DNA from: Microcebus murinus
Taxonomy: Eukaryota; Chordata; Mammalia; Primates; Cheirogaleidae
Length of the DNA: 64,000 nt
Direction: 5' to 3'
NCBI RefSeq assembly: GCF_040939455.1
Contig: NC_134106.1
Span: 44,972,001 to 45,036,000 of the forward strand
In this document: positions 38,690 through 53,540 of the stretch, one piece after another
Position numbering within the stretch: the stretch's first letter is position 1
Layout of the letters: each line of letters opens with the position of its first letter
Notes under the pieces: generated by a model
Told to the model about the DNA's origin: nothing
The model's input: only the letters and a program-made list of their open reading frames with translations
Databases searched by the model: none
Position numbers and translations under genes: made by a program

Positions 38690-39120
38690 ATTCTGAGAAC
38701 TCTTTTTTTATGGTTAAGGACCATTTTAATTTCTTTCTGTGTGAACTGCCTGTTCATATTTTTTCAGAGTTATTGGTTTTATTTTTATCAAAATAATCTC
38801 TAATATGTGTATTTATCCTTTCTCTGTGATATTGATTAGAAATATTTTCTCTACTTTATCATTTTCCTTTTCATTTTCTTATGATATTCTCTGCCATGCA
38901 AAAGATTCTGACTATTTTGGTAACAGTATCAATTTTTGCCTATATTGCTTCTGGATTTTGAGACATAGTCAGGAATGTTTTTCTCATATCCATGTTGTAG
39001 GTGAATTTACCCAGGTCTTCTTTTAGTACTAGATGGTTTTATTTTTACATTTGTTTATATTTCTGACCCATTTGAAATTGATCCAGGTGTCAAGTGTAAA
39101 GAATGAATCGAATTCCATGT
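38690..39120 (-). repeat. Old L1 fragment
   Basis: TATCCTTTCTCTGTGATATT, GATATTCTCTGCCATGCAAA, GACCCATTTGAAATTGATCC and AGGTGTCAAGTGTAAAG follow reverse-strand L1 sequence near the ORF2 to 3' UTR boundary. Confidence 0.6.
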
Positions 39121-41880
39121 TCTTCAGAGCAGGTTTTAAAATTCAGGACTTTACGAAGATGACAGAGGGATCTGATCAGGACAACCAAACCCACATTCTC
39201 TGGTGTGACCAAAGTCGGGGGTGATACACAACGGGAGGGTTCTGCTGCGCCCACTTTCAGCTGGTTCTTACTGAAGAACCGGTGCTAATGCCCAGTCCCC
39301 GGGGCCATGAGAATGATTCATGCTCTGCTCTATACGGGACTAGCTTCCTCTTCCGGATCTGCCGGTCACCCTCTTGTCCTACAGCCTGTGCCACTCTGTG
39401 CCGCAAGTGGGTTTTCTCTGTTGCGGAGACTTTCTGGGGGAGTTCTTATGCTTTGCATTTGGAAATGCCAAATTTTCCTTTGGTAAAGAATTTCAATTCC
39501 AATGTCAATTGATGTTTGCACAGAGCTTTGCTATGACCTCCCTGTCACACTCACGTACATGATAAGTTTGACCTCTTTGCTTGTGCCTTTAGAAATCTCT
39601 AACTCGAGTGCTTGTACATCAGCCTCTCTTGGCAGGCTGTGTTCTCTCTGGGAGAAAAGAAAGATTTTATTTTGCTACCTTTGGAGAGAAGAGTCACTTT
39701 ATCACAGTAATAATAATCATCATAGCTAAAAGGTATTGATGGCTTACTATGTGCTAGGGGCCAGGCTTACCCCTCATACTTGTCAGGCCACGGCCACTAA
39801 CGAAGGCCCACGTTCCACAGGACTACACACTTCAAAGAGAGGTATCAAGGAAACTATTAAAAATGTTCCCCTACCTTGTCAAATGTGCCTTCATAGCAGC
39901 CTGGAAAGACATATCCAAATGGGGAGTTCTTGGACTCCCTTGAGTTCCATGCCCGAGTATGGCACTGCAAGAAGTGGCTCCTGCCCCCAGACTGCCCCTC
40001 TTCTCACCCCCTCCTGCTCTGTTCACACCACGAGGGACCTTGCACACGGGTGTGTGGGCACCCAGCCCATACATCCAAGCTCCAGGTATATGCTCACCTA
40101 CCCCGCAAACATCTGTACCTTTAGGTCATCCTCTGGCCTAGAAGAACACACTCCGGCACAGCAGTCCAGAAGACAGTCCTGTACGTGGGCCCAGGCCATC
40201 TCAGTAGGTAATTCCAGGGTCTCAGGTACCAAGGCCAAAAGACTACTAAGTGGCAGAGTAAAGATTACAATTTGGGCAGTCTGTCTCTGGAACCTTATCT
40301 TCTGAACTGAAAGGATTTCCCTACCGCAGTATTCCATGATTCTTTTTCTGTGTAGTATTACTAATCCCTCCCTGTGTAAGTACTCAGTTATTATCTCTCT
40401 GAATATACATGCACTCAATAAAGTTGTTGCTGTTATGGACTGTTTTTATTCTTGGCAGTCACCTGGACCCCTTTTAGTAGGAGTAAGGTATCTCTCTCGT
40501 ACTTTTTAACTTTAGAATCCTGATTTTTAGGTGGAGATTATTACAATTTCCTCTTCAGTATAAACTTGAATGATATTCTAGAATGTATATCTGAAGGTAA
40601 TACAAAATTATTATTAATTATTATTTTAGGAAACTACCTAGCAGTGAGATTGCTACACATCTTTAAAATTTTGAAACACAAATTCAGACTTTCTATAGGA
40701 ATCTCTCATCACTCTTACTAGCAAACATTGGAAAAACTTAATATCTAAGAAAAGATTAAAAAGTGAGGGGAATGTAGTACAACTTGGTGTAATAGGAAAT
40801 TTAATATATTTAGAAAGGATTATCACAAATTGTCCAAAAATGTAATAATGTAAATAAGGTATTTCTTAGTATGGTTTTTAGAGACATTAATTAGCCTATA
40901 GGGTCCACTTAGGAAGAATATTTAATGGTGTTAGAGCCAGTGGCCCAGATCTAACAACTAGATGTTACCCCTATTATAACAGATCTAAAATATTTGAAAT
41001 GTGATGAAAGTATAGCATGTGTTATTAGCTATATGACTAATTTTTCATATTCTTTCTTTAGGATTAGATCTCTCACACAAGTATTTCAATAGGGGCTTTA
41101 TTAGAAAGGAACACTGTGATTGAAATATTACCAGGGGCAGAATAAGAAGAATTATTACCAGGGCTAATGTCTGGATTAAGGAATATCAAATGTTGTACAG
41201 AAGTTGTAAATGTCTATAGATTGCAAGTCGTCTGCAGGTAAACGAGACTTGATGTAGAGTCCCAGCTAGTTACATCTGAAAGACAGACTGTCTCTGGGTA
41301 TCCGGGAATGCTTTTTAGAACAGATCCTTCTCAAACAGGGATTAAAGATGCCTTTTCTCACTGGTCTGACCTGATTCTTTTATGTTATCTTTATTGCACA
41401 GAGAATATAGGGGAACCCTATCTTCAATAAAAAAAAATCACAAATACTTTTCATTGATTTGATATTCTCTTAGATTGTACTGCCTACCACAGCTCAATAG
41501 ACAGAGCTTCGTTATCTTTTGATGAAAATGTTTGAAAAGACTTGGGGTGGGGGAGACTTTTGAAGTGTTTTCCTCCACAAATGACTGATAATTGCCCATT
41601 CCCTTTAGCCCTAGCATTTTACATCTTCTAATATGACTTGTCTAGCTTAACCAAAATGTTTAATATCTCTGTAAAAGCATTAAACATAGGATAAGTTTTG
41701 GATGATAGATTAAAACCATGAACTTTAATGTAAAAAAATCAATCATTTCCTTTATGAATATGAAATCATTCCTGCTCTAAAAATAATGGGCATTTAAGGA
41801 ATCAAATAGAAAGAAATGATTGGTATGTATAGTATAATACACAGGAAATCAACCTTGTAACAACTCAGTAAAATGAATTA
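39121..41880. other. Intergenic, no gene recognised; possible LTR end near 40400
   Basis: 2.8 kb. The string ACTCAATAAAGTTGTTGC at 40412-40429 looks like the poly(A) region of an old LTR, but I could not define the element. A short MIR-like start (TTACTATGTGCTAGG) lies at 39751. A 189-codon open stretch (39736-40305) resembles no known protein. The rest is AT-rich. Confidence 0.4.
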
Positions 41881-42097
41881 AGCTTTGTTTTCATTTTTAT
41901 TTTTAATAGTTTTATTGAAATATAGTTTATATAGCATCCATTTCACCTATTTAAAGTGTTGCTTTATATACACATACATAATAAGCTAAGCATCAACTTT
42001 AGGTGTGACAGAACTATGGAGTTGTTAAAAAGTGTTGCTTTTTAGCATATTCAGAATTGTGCAACCCATCATCACAATCACAATCTAATTTTAGAAC

Positions 42098-42435
42098 TTT
42101 TTTTTTTTTTTTTTGAGACAGAGTCTCCCTTTGTTGCCCAGGCTAGAGTGAGTGCCGTGGCATCAGCCTCGCTCACAGCAACCTCAAACTCCTGGGCTCA
42201 AGCAATCCTCCTGCCTCAGCCTCCCGAGTAGCTGAGACTACAGGCATGCGCCACCCACCATGCCTGGCTAATTTTTTCTATATATATTAGTTGGCCAATT
42301 AATTTCTTTCTACTTATAGTAGAGACGGGGGTCTCATTCTTGCTCAGGCTGGTTTCGAACTCCTGACCTCGAGCAATTCGCCCGCCTCGGCCTCCCAGAG
42401 TGCTAGGATTACAGGCGTGAGCCACTGCACGTGGC
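42098..42435 (-). mobile_element. Strepsirrhine-type Alu
   Basis: GAGACAGAGTCTCCCTTTGT to CACTGCACGTGGC, with TTAGTTGGCCAATTAATTTC. Target duplication CTAATTTTAGAAC at 42085-42097 and 42436-42448. Confidence 0.95.
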
Positions 42436-42648
42436 CTAATTTTAGAACATTTTTAACACCTCCCCTGCCCCATAATCCCATACCCATTAACAGTCATTCA
42501 CATTTCCCCACCTACCCACCTACCCACCTCCAGCTCTAGGCAACAACTAATCTACTTTCTATCCCTATATATTTGCCTATTCTGGACATTCCATCTGAAA
42601 ATAGAATCATACAATATGTGTCTTTTGTGATTATCTTCTTTCATTTAG

Positions 42649-42953
<305 letters not shown>

Positions 42954-43480
42954 TAGAATAATGTTTTTAAGTTTCTGTGTTGTAGCTTATATCAGTATTT
43001 CATTTCTTTTCATTGGGAAATAATATTCTATTATATGGATATACATATGTTATTTAGCTATTCAGCAATTGATGAATATTTAAATTATTTTCACTTTTTG
43101 GCTATTATGAGTAATGATATTATGAACATTCATGTAAAAGCTGTTGTGTGGATGTATATTATTTCTCTTAGGTATATACCCAAAAGTGGAATTATTAGAT
43201 CATATGGTAACTCAATATTTAACTTTTTGAGGAACTTCCAGATTGTTTTCCAAAGTAGCTGCATCATTTTAGATCCTCACAAGCAACATATGAGGATTTA
43301 AATTTCTCTATATCCTTTCTAACACTCATTACTATCTTTTTGATCATAGATATTCTAGTGGGTATGAAGCGGTAGCTTGTGGTTTTGATTTGTATTTCTG
43401 TTTTGGCTAATGATGTTGAACATCTTCTCATGTGCTATTTTAAGTCTTTTACTTAAAATGTGGTTAAAAATGTGAACTCT

Positions 43481-44136
43481 AACCCCACTCGTTTATAGCT
43501 GGTAACATATCATTGTCAATTTTAGTAGTTTAATCGTATCTGATGTGTAGTGCTAATGAGGTCAAAGCTACAAGTTCTAATTCCAAATAAATTGGTTAAG
43601 TTTGTACAGAGAAAATTGTGGTTAAACAGCTACACTCATACCCATTAACTCTGCTGATTGATCTGACAGGCTCTTGGTCTTGCCAGTTATCAGACTGTGG
43701 ATGGATCAACCAAAGGATATGTCTTAATGACTCCAAATATCATTTCAATAAAAATACAATTTATTATCAATAGATATTTTTAAGAGTAATGGCTTGCTGT
43801 TTTAATAAAAAGGGTACATGCTCATTTCAAACATTTTCAAACCATCAAAATGATACAAAGAAGAAAGCAGCAAATCTTTCAAAATCTCACTGCTCCAGAC
43901 ATGATTAGGTTGGGTTTTGTGAACTATATGACAATATCTGGATGCATTGATACTATTAGATACATGGATAGATGGTTGAGTGGATAGAAATAATTTCATG
44001 ACAATATAATTATATTATACTTTTTAAAATTAAAAGTCCCATATCAACTAATTTTACATGATTTAACACAAAAAGAAAAAAATACTTAAGCGAAACTGAA
44101 GAATGAATGGAGAGAATTATTTCCCTATTAAATTGA
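43481..44136. other. Intergenic, no gene recognised
   Basis: AT-rich, no exon or nameable repeat. Confidence 0.5.
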
Positions 44137-44149
44137 TTCAATGTACTTT

Positions 44150-44502
<353 letters not shown>

Positions 44503-44634
44503 TGACTTCTACATTTCTGTTTCTTTTGTTCACGCTTTGGATGGCTGAATATCATTGTCAGGTAGGTTTTTCAAAGAAGTCTCATTGGTGTTCACTTCTG
44601 ATGAACACCAACATTATTTTCCCCTTTCCTTCTT

Positions 44635-45065
44635 AGTCAAATATTCATAATTTTAAATGTACATGCTGACCCCCAAGAATATAGTGTACAATTCTGGCCT
44701 CCCTTGCAGCTAGATGCACCCAGTAACTAAGTTCTGCCTATTGGGATGTAAGCAAAAGTGTTGTATGAAACTTACAGAAAATATCCTTAAAGGGAGAGGA
44801 TATACCCATCTTCTGTTCCCCTTCCTGTTAGCTGAAATGCAAATATAACCACTAAAGTTTGATCGGTCATCATAGACCATGAGGTGAAAGACCTGTGCTG
44901 AATGTGGTATAACAAGACAGGAGGATTCTGAGTATCTGACAATTTCCTGAAGCTGCTATACAAGGCCTAAACTGCCTATCTCTAGACTTTTTTTTATGAG
45001 AAAGAAACTTCTACCTTTTTCAACGGTGTATTTGAGTTCTTTAGTCATTTGCCATTAAACTTTAT
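44635..45065 (+). repeat. Old LTR-like repeat, copy 1
   Basis: CTCCCTTGCAGCTAGATGCA, TGGGATGTAAGCAAAAGTG, CATCATAGACCATGAGGTGA and ACTGCCTATCTCTAGACTTT, then TTATGAGAAAGAAACTTCTA. The same motif order recurs at 50590-50985 (CTTGAAGCTAGGTATGGCCA, GGACTATGAGGTCTAGAGC, TACTATCTCTAGGTTTTTGT). I know this as a scattered mammalian LTR-type repeat but cannot name it surely. Confidence 0.5.
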
Positions 45066-45279
45066 CGTAACTGTCACAGTGCTATAAAATGCCCAAGTTC
45101 ATTAATATTTGAGTCTATCTGCCTGTTGCCTTTACACTTAATTTGGCAGGCATAATTCTGATGTTACACTTCCCTTCTTTCTCAGAACTTAGAGATACTG
45201 CTCAATTATTTCCTGCATTGCATGTTGCAGTGTAGTAAACTGAAGCCAGCCTGATTTCCACACCTATCCTCCATTTTTG

Positions 45280-46058
<779 letters not shown>

Positions 46059-46426
46059 CATTTGCTTTTTGATGAGGCCAGACCAATTGTGTTGTATACT
46101 GTCTTACTTTCTGGCTTTACTTGATTGTTTCCTTGTGATCACAATTAACTTGTTCACCTACCCTATTTTTTCTGTAAACTGAAAGCTAGGTCTCAAGGCT
46201 TAATTAGACTTGGGTTAGATATCATTCAACAAGAATATTTTACGAAGTATTTCATATTGCATCACATTAGGAGGCAGGAGGAGCAAGTTGTTCTGCTACT
46301 AGTGATGTTAAGTTTAAGAAATTGATTGAGATGGTAACCTCCAGATCTCTACATATAAAGGTACATAATCTGGGGGTGATTCTTTAGCATTATGAGAATA
46401 TCTTTTCATTTAATAATTTCAGTATA

Positions 46427-47235
46427 CAGTTGATCCTTGAACAACATGGATTTGAACTGCATGGGTCCATTTTTTTTGTATTATCTTTTTGCTATTGTTT
46501 TTACTTTTTATTTTTCTTTTCTCTTTATTTTTTTTCTTCTCAGGTCCACTTTATACATGGATTTTCTTCCACCTTTGCCACCCTTAACATGGCAAGACCA
46601 ACCCCTTCAATCTTTTTCCTCTTCCTCAGCCTACTCAATGTGAAGATGTTGAATATGAAGACCATTGTGAGGATCTACTTACACTTAGTGAATAGTGATA
46701 TATATTCTCCTCCTTATGATTTTCTTAACATTTTCTTTTCTCTAGCTTACTTTATTGTGAGAATACAGTATATAATACATACAATGTACAAAATACGTGT
46801 TAATTGACTGTCGCGCCCGCCTCGCCAGCAAGGAAGACGCGGCAACTGGAGTTCTTCTGACAGCGCTTTAATGGGGATTGCTTAGCTAGTTACATGCGGA
46901 AGACGCCGAGGAGTTCTCGGCAGCTGCTTATATAGACAGTAAGTACATGGGGCATAACCTGATTGGTCAACACAGAACAGGAGAGGAGGCAAGGCTTTGC
47001 ACATGCGCTGAACATCTGTTTGTCAGACGCACAGTAGGGTGTGACCAGGAAGCGGGCGCCATCTTGGAATGGCGTTGCCACCGCGCCCCACAATTGACTG
47101 TTTATGTTATTTGTAAGGCTTCCAGTCAACAGTAGGCTGTTAGTAAAGTGTTTAGGGAGTCAAAAGTTATATGTGGATTTTCGACTGCATGGGGGGTGAG
47201 TGCCCCTAAACCCCATATTCTTTAAGGGTCAACTG
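46427..47235. mobile_element. Tigger-like (Tc1/mariner, pogo) DNA transposon, split by a solo LTR
   Basis: The ends CAGTTGATCCTTGAACAACA and the complement of TTTAAGGGTCAACTG form terminal inverted repeats, flanked by TA on each side (46425-46426 and 47236-47237) as expected for this superfamily. Inner text such as TAGCTTACTTTATTGTGAGA and AGTCAAAAGTTATATGTGGA matches a Tigger element I remember. The transposon is about 519 bases without the inserted LTR, so it is a nonautonomous copy. Confidence 0.85.
46809..47092 (-). mobile_element. Solo LTR of a class II-type endogenous retrovirus
   Basis: A 284-base block bounded by TGT and ACA is flanked by an exact 6-base repeat ATTGAC (46803-46808 and 47093-47098). 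This LTR end structure with a 6-base duplication is usual for class II (ERVK/betaretrovirus-like) elements. Read on the reverse strand it has a GATGGCGCC-type YY1-like box, CCAAT (46962-46966), TATATAAG (46927-46934) and ATTAAA (46867-46872) in the order U3 to R. No gag, pol or env is present, so it is an LTR-LTR recombination relic. It is GC-richer than its host. Confidence 0.85.
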
Positions 47236-47287
47236 TACATTTATGACCTTTGCCTGAATCAATTATATCACTGAGATGATTTTCTAT

Positions 47288-48500
<1,213 letters not shown>

Positions 48501-48514
48501 CTCTTGATATTTTA

Positions 48515-49483
48515 TTTTATTATTATTATTTTTTTTAGTTTAGCACCATTTATTATTAAGTGATCTCAGTTGTTGTTGTAGCTGCTGTGTGTCAGCCTGT
48601 TCTTAAAACATAAAATGCTCTTCCAATTCCTCTCGTCCAGGACAGAAGGATCTTCCAGGTAGCACGCCAACAGAACAAGAGACTCCGATGACGCCAGCTT
48701 CAATGATGGTGCCATCCAGAGAGGGAGAGGATCATGGCACATTCAACCATGGTTTCCAGAGGTTTTGAAAAAGGATCCTTTGGGGGCCCAGCCTGCCTGG
48801 CATTTTGATGCTGTCGGTGTGAGTTTTGTATTCCATAATGGTGTTGAGAGGTAGGTTAAGCACTCGCTGAAGCATATCCCGGATTCGGGCTGTGGTTGCT
48901 TGGTTGCTGGCAGTCTTATTCCATGTTGAAATAATGTCCTCCTGAAAGCGGACAGAGACCACAGATCTTCTCTCCAACCATGAACTGTTCCCCCAACATG
49001 GCCAGGATGAGATTCTCCCAACAATGGGATGCCAAGCCCTTCCGCAGCCGAATAATCCACTTGCCACCATTTTTCTTTGTGTCATCCTCCCACATGCGTT
49101 TAATTCCTTCTTTGAAGAGAAGGAAGTCACTGTGGCCCGTCAGGTCCCCAGGACATACCATATGGCTATGAAACCTCCAAAACTGCTCCACAGAGGCAAA
49201 GGTGCCAATCTGTTTCATATTCTGTTCATAGCTCTGTGGGCTGGCAGGACGGCCGGGGGTTCTCCTGGAGTCCCAGAAAGTGTAGTTGTACTGAAGGGGA
49301 TGCTCTGCTGGTCCAGGGACAACAGCCTTCCTTTTGCTGCTGTTCTGATTCTTGTCTCGTTCCGTTTTTTCCTTCTCACCATCTTTCTGTGTGCTGTTTT
49401 CTTCATTCTGATCATGGTCCCCACTGTCATCATCTTTCAAGGTGTCGAACTTGTTGTTCATCTTCTCGCTGCCGCTGTCTCCG
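48515..49483 (-). pseudogene. EIF4E2P: EIF4E2 (4EHP) processed pseudogene
   Basis: Intronless reverse-strand copy of the cap-binding translational repressor eIF4E2. It opens at 49461 with MNNKFDTLKDDDSGDHDQNE and keeps PAEHPLQYNYTFWDSRRTPG, QIGTFASVEQFWRFHSHMV and GGKWIIRLRKGLASHCWENL. After GEKICG (about 48955) a small deletion shifts the frame. Reading continues in another frame as VVSVRFQEDIISTWNKTA and ends KMPGRLGPQRILFQNLWKP then WLNVP at the stop 48732-48734. The original frame stops early at 48916. A T-rich stretch at 48515-48538 is the poly(A) tail. The 14-base target duplication CTCTTGATATTTTA lies at 48501-48514 and 49484-49497. The symbol here is descriptive. Confidence 0.93.
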
Positions 49484-49497
49484 CTCTTGATATTTTA

Positions 49498-50370
49498 AAT
49501 TCATGTTATAACGAAATTCTTTAGTAGAGAATGTTTCTTTAACATAAACATTCTTCTAGATGGGATTTTTCATCTGCCGTCCTCTTCCTATAGTGTACCT
49601 TTCTTTCAGGATTTGTTTGCTTTTGCTATGCCATTTCTTTTCATCTTGCTCATATTTGATAGCGGCAGCTCTTTCCAGATCATTTATCTATTTTGATATA
49701 CTACATATAAATTCTTTACATTCTTCCCGCTTTTTCCGGGAATGAGTTGATCTTCTCAAAGCTAAAATTGGGTGGCTGGGTACAGTTATTTTGTCCACTT
49801 TTCTGTAGCCTAATATTAGAAAAAGTGGAGTAGGAAATAGGGTGAAGTCTATTGGGAAGGAGGGTAGCCTCCATTATGGGACATGGCTTTGCTTTTCGTA
49901 AGATCCTATGAAATGATCCATGGTATAGCCCATGGAATTTGGATTATTCTTCTGACTCTGTAGAGTGCTGTGATGATGGCAGGTCCTAGAGAAACTTTCT
50001 ATTTCTGCTGAACACCTAATACATAGAGTATTATGCATAGGTAATACATAGAGTAATACATAGGTAACACATGGAGTCTTCTCTAAAAGTATCTTCCTTC
50101 CTCACCTCCACCGGTGGAACCATATACTTACTCTCCCCTTTTACTTTTCTAAATTGGAGCATTTTAGTTAAGAATGAGCTTTTCAACTTATTGTCTGTCC
50201 TTAGTACTGTTTCATGAGAATCTTCTTCTCTCTTCCTCTTCTCATTACCTAAGAAACTTTGGGAGGCAAATTCCATGATTTTGCTTTACTCTGCTATTAT
50301 TTTCTCATCAAGTATTTTTTTGTCAATTGTTTAATCATAAATGAATTTGTGTCTTGGATTAGGAGGTATT
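49498..50370. other. Intergenic, no gene recognised
   Basis: No exon or nameable repeat. A short tandem pattern of ACATAGAGTAATACATAGG occurs at 50020-50070. Confidence 0.5.
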
Positions 50371-50371
50371 G

Positions 50372-50555
50372 GGGTAGTGGTTAATAATACTATTAATAGC
50401 TTTGTAGTTGGACAGACTTGAGTTTGAATCTGTGTCTGCTATTTATTGTACAATCTTGGTTAATTCCTTAATCTTTCTGTAAGTTTCCTCACATTAAAAT
50501 GAAGATATCTTCTCATAGGGTTGTTGCAAGGATTAAAAGAAATAAGAGATGTAAA
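50372..50555 (+). repeat. MIR
   Basis: TTGGACAGACTTGAGTTTGA, TCCTTAATCTTTCTGTAAGT and GGTTGTTGCAAGGATTAAAA in the forward MIR order. Confidence 0.85.
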
Positions 50556-50589
50556 ATGTCCTTTCTCCTTTTCCCATAAATATCCCCTA

Positions 50590-50985
50590 TTTTTAGCAAG
50601 GCACATGGCTGCCCAGAATAAAAACTAGTTTCTAATCTCCTTGAAGCTAGGTATGGCCATGTCCAGATCAATAGCATATAAACAGAAGAGACTTGGGGTA
50701 CCTTTTGAGAACCTTCCTTTCAAAGGCAGTCAACATGTGCCCATGCAGCTTCTCTTGTTCCCTGAAATGTACTTGGAATTGTATATGTGATGGTTGGTGG
50801 TCCATTTTGGACTATGAGGTCTAGAGCAAAATGCTGGCATGCCAGAAGTAGCCTGAGTACTCCTGGATCCCTTTAAGCAGAGCCATCATACTAGGCCTGT
50901 ACTATCTCTAGGTTTTTGTGAGAAATGAAGTTTAAATCACTGCTATTTTGGGTTTGTCACTCACAGGTGAACCTGCTCTAACATC
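50590..50985 (+). repeat. Old LTR-like repeat, copy 2
   Basis: Carries the same ordered motifs as 44635-45065 in the same orientation, so it is a second copy of one family about 6 kb away. Divergence is high. These are likely independent old insertions rather than a proviral pair. Confidence 0.5.
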
Positions 50986-51009
50986 TAACCAATTTCCTTC
51001 ATAATTCTT

Positions 51010-51240
51010 AGTGGTTAAGAGCAGTCTGGAGCCAGACTGCCCGAGTTCAAATCCAGGCTTTGTTACAACTTTATGCATCGTTGGGCAAGTTACTCAAACT
51101 TTCTTTACCTTGGTTTCCTCATCTGTAAAATGAGGAAATAATAGTAACTACATAGGATTATTACTGAGATGAATGTTAAATTATTTAATACATGGAAAGC
51201 ACCATTTATAGTGCCTGGGACATAGTAAATGCTATACATT
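51010..51240 (+). repeat. MIR, nearly full length
   Basis: GTGGTTAAGAGCAGTCTGGA, GCCAGACTGCCCGAGTTCAA, GTTTCCTCATCTGTAAAATG and GTGCCTGGGACATAGTAAAT in order. Confidence 0.92.
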
Positions 51241-51539
51241 GTATCATAGTGTTATTGTATTACATGAGTTTTATACATGCTTTTCTAGACTGCTTGTTTC
51301 CAAAGGATATTTCACACCAAGCTTTATTTCTCATTTTCAAGTAGAAGTTAATATATAGCTAATATATTACTATAGCCATATAGTAATATTTAACATTTAT
51401 ATAATGCTTTACAAATTAACTTTTCACATGTGTATTATTTTGTTTCATTCTTACTATTATCCTGTGAGAGTATTGTTATACTTTGTTAAATGAAGAGACT
51501 AAAAAAAAGCTATTTAGTGATTTGTCTAAGGTTATAATT

Positions 51540-51860
51540 TTTTTATTTCAAAATATTAATTAAGAGGGTACAAGTGTTTTTACTACATGGATATCTTGTA
51601 TAATGCTTAAATCAGGGCTTTTGGTGTGCCCATCACCAGTACAGTGTTCATTGTACCCAACGTGTAAGTTTTTATCTCCCACCCTTTTTTGGTTTCCAAT
51701 GTCCTTTGTATGTTTTTGTGCCTGTGTGTATCCATTGTTTAACTTCCACTTGTTAGTGAGAACATACGGTGTTTGGCTTTCCATTCCTGAGATACTTCAC
51801 TTAGGATAATGGTCTCCAGATCCATCCATGTTGCTGCAGATGACATTATTAAGGTTATGA
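51540..51860 (-). repeat. L1 3' end fragment (younger type)
   Basis: Reverse strand reads L1 3' UTR: AGTGGAAGTTAAACAATGG, ACACAGGCACAAAAACATAC and the complement of CCAGATCCATCCATGTTGCT. The 3' end is at the T-rich left side. Divergence is lower than in the old L1s nearby. Confidence 0.8.
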
Positions 51861-53440
51861 TTTTAAGTGGCAGATCCAGAAATTATTCCTCCATCTAACA
51901 ATCTGGTGTAGCATGGTGGTCATTAGTTACACTAAAGATAACTTAGGAAATGAACATGTTCCATCCATTTCTATTTGTCTAGGACACTTCTTTCAACATA
52001 CTTTTACATTTTCTCTGGAATGTGTCTCTTCCTTTCTGGACCATTGACACTATCTCTAATGTAGTACTGCAGGCACTACCTCAGATCTCTAATACCTCAT
52101 GCTTTCATTACTACTGTTTTTATTGTTTTTCCCTTCTTCAAAAAAATTCAACGATTCTCCACTATCTTAAGGATGTAGTGCAAACCTCCAGGTTCAGTTC
52201 CATCTACATTCTAACCTTTCAGGTTTAAGTCCCCTTCTCATCTTACATGCATTCTCTTTTGTGCCAAATTGAGCATTCTCTTCAGTGTTCTCTAAATCTA
52301 TGTTTTTCTGTATCTACTCGTTTGTTTATTCCCTAGACCCATACAGAATGCTCTTTCAATTTATCTTTGCTTATCTCAATTCTATCTATATTTCCTATTG
52401 CCTCCATGAAGCTTTTCCTGATGTATTTTATCTGGAAGAGTTTTTTCTTTTCTGAATTCCGTATGTAGAACTCACTATCTGTATATAATTCATTTGGCAC
52501 TGTTTTATGGCATGACATCATTAGTCATCTATATTTTTGCTTACATCTCAAACCTCTTTCAGGCCATGTTTTCGTTTTTGTTTTTGATAGTGTTCTCTTT
52601 GCTTAGCACAGTGCCACCTCACATATTTGTAGCTTGTTTCCTTAAAAAGAAAGATGAGATGAATTCAAATCTTCTTCATTGCTGCAGGCAACAGCTCATT
52701 CAAACTCTGGCGCTTCTAATCTTCGGAGGGTTGTATAAAAACTTGAGGTAGATGAAGAACTGAGTAAACAATCAAATAGAAAGTGTGGAAAGGAAAGGAC
52801 GTTGCAAACGTCCAATCCATCATCCTTTTGCAGCCTCTTAGTCACTGGGATTTTGAATCTCCTCTTCCCAAAGGTCAGCTCTGGCCCCAATTTGAAAATA
52901 GGCTACTTCAGAACATAGTGGATTCATAGTTTACCTCGTGCAGTTGTCGGAGAAATGCCACGGGCTTTTGCATTTGGGGGCCAAGACTACTTATTATGGC
53001 GCGAGCACCATCCCGCTTCCAGAATCTAGTTATCTTTAAATACCCAAGTCCTTTACCTTTGGACGCAGGTGATGGGAAGGCACTGGTTGTTCTTAGGGCA
53101 GAGTGAGACCACACTCGCAGCATTTCTCTTAAACTTGGCAGCACTGCACTTTTAACAAGTTAGAATCCATTTGAATAAAAAAGGAAAACTGAAGTAGAAA
53201 CCAAACTCGAGCTTGAGTCAGCTACAGTATAGTGAGGATGTCGGCTGCTGGAATCCTCAGAGACAGGTGCAGGAGAATGTTTGAGGTGAGCTGTAGAGAG
53301 AGTCTCCACTCCACTGCTCTTCTCCACAGAGACACACGCACGCCAGCCGCCCTGTTCAGTCACCAGGGAACGCCAGCGCTGGCACGGGGTCGCCTTCAGA
53401 GAGCAGCCGTCTCCTCACCCGGAGAGCCGCAGGCTCTGCT
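51861..53440. other. Intergenic, region upstream of the EML6 CpG island
   Basis: 1.6 kb without Alu. No exon recognised. GTGAGC at 53286 could serve as a donor for an upstream transcript, but there is no supporting frame. Confidence 0.5.
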
Positions 53441-53540
53441 GAAGCCAGTACCCGCCTCTCTGCGACTCCCTCGGGGCGCGCGGAATCCTGTGACCTGTAG
53501 TCCTTTCCCAGCGCTCCCCGCTCTGGCTGGTTCAGAGAGG

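Noticed and set aside
39736..40305. 189-codon open frame
   Set aside because: It starts in a MIR-like fragment and runs through probable old repeat sequence. The product resembles no protein I know.
42509..42533. Short CCCACCTA tandem units as a possible repeat array
   Set aside because: Only three units. It is too short to call and lies inside old L1 sequence.
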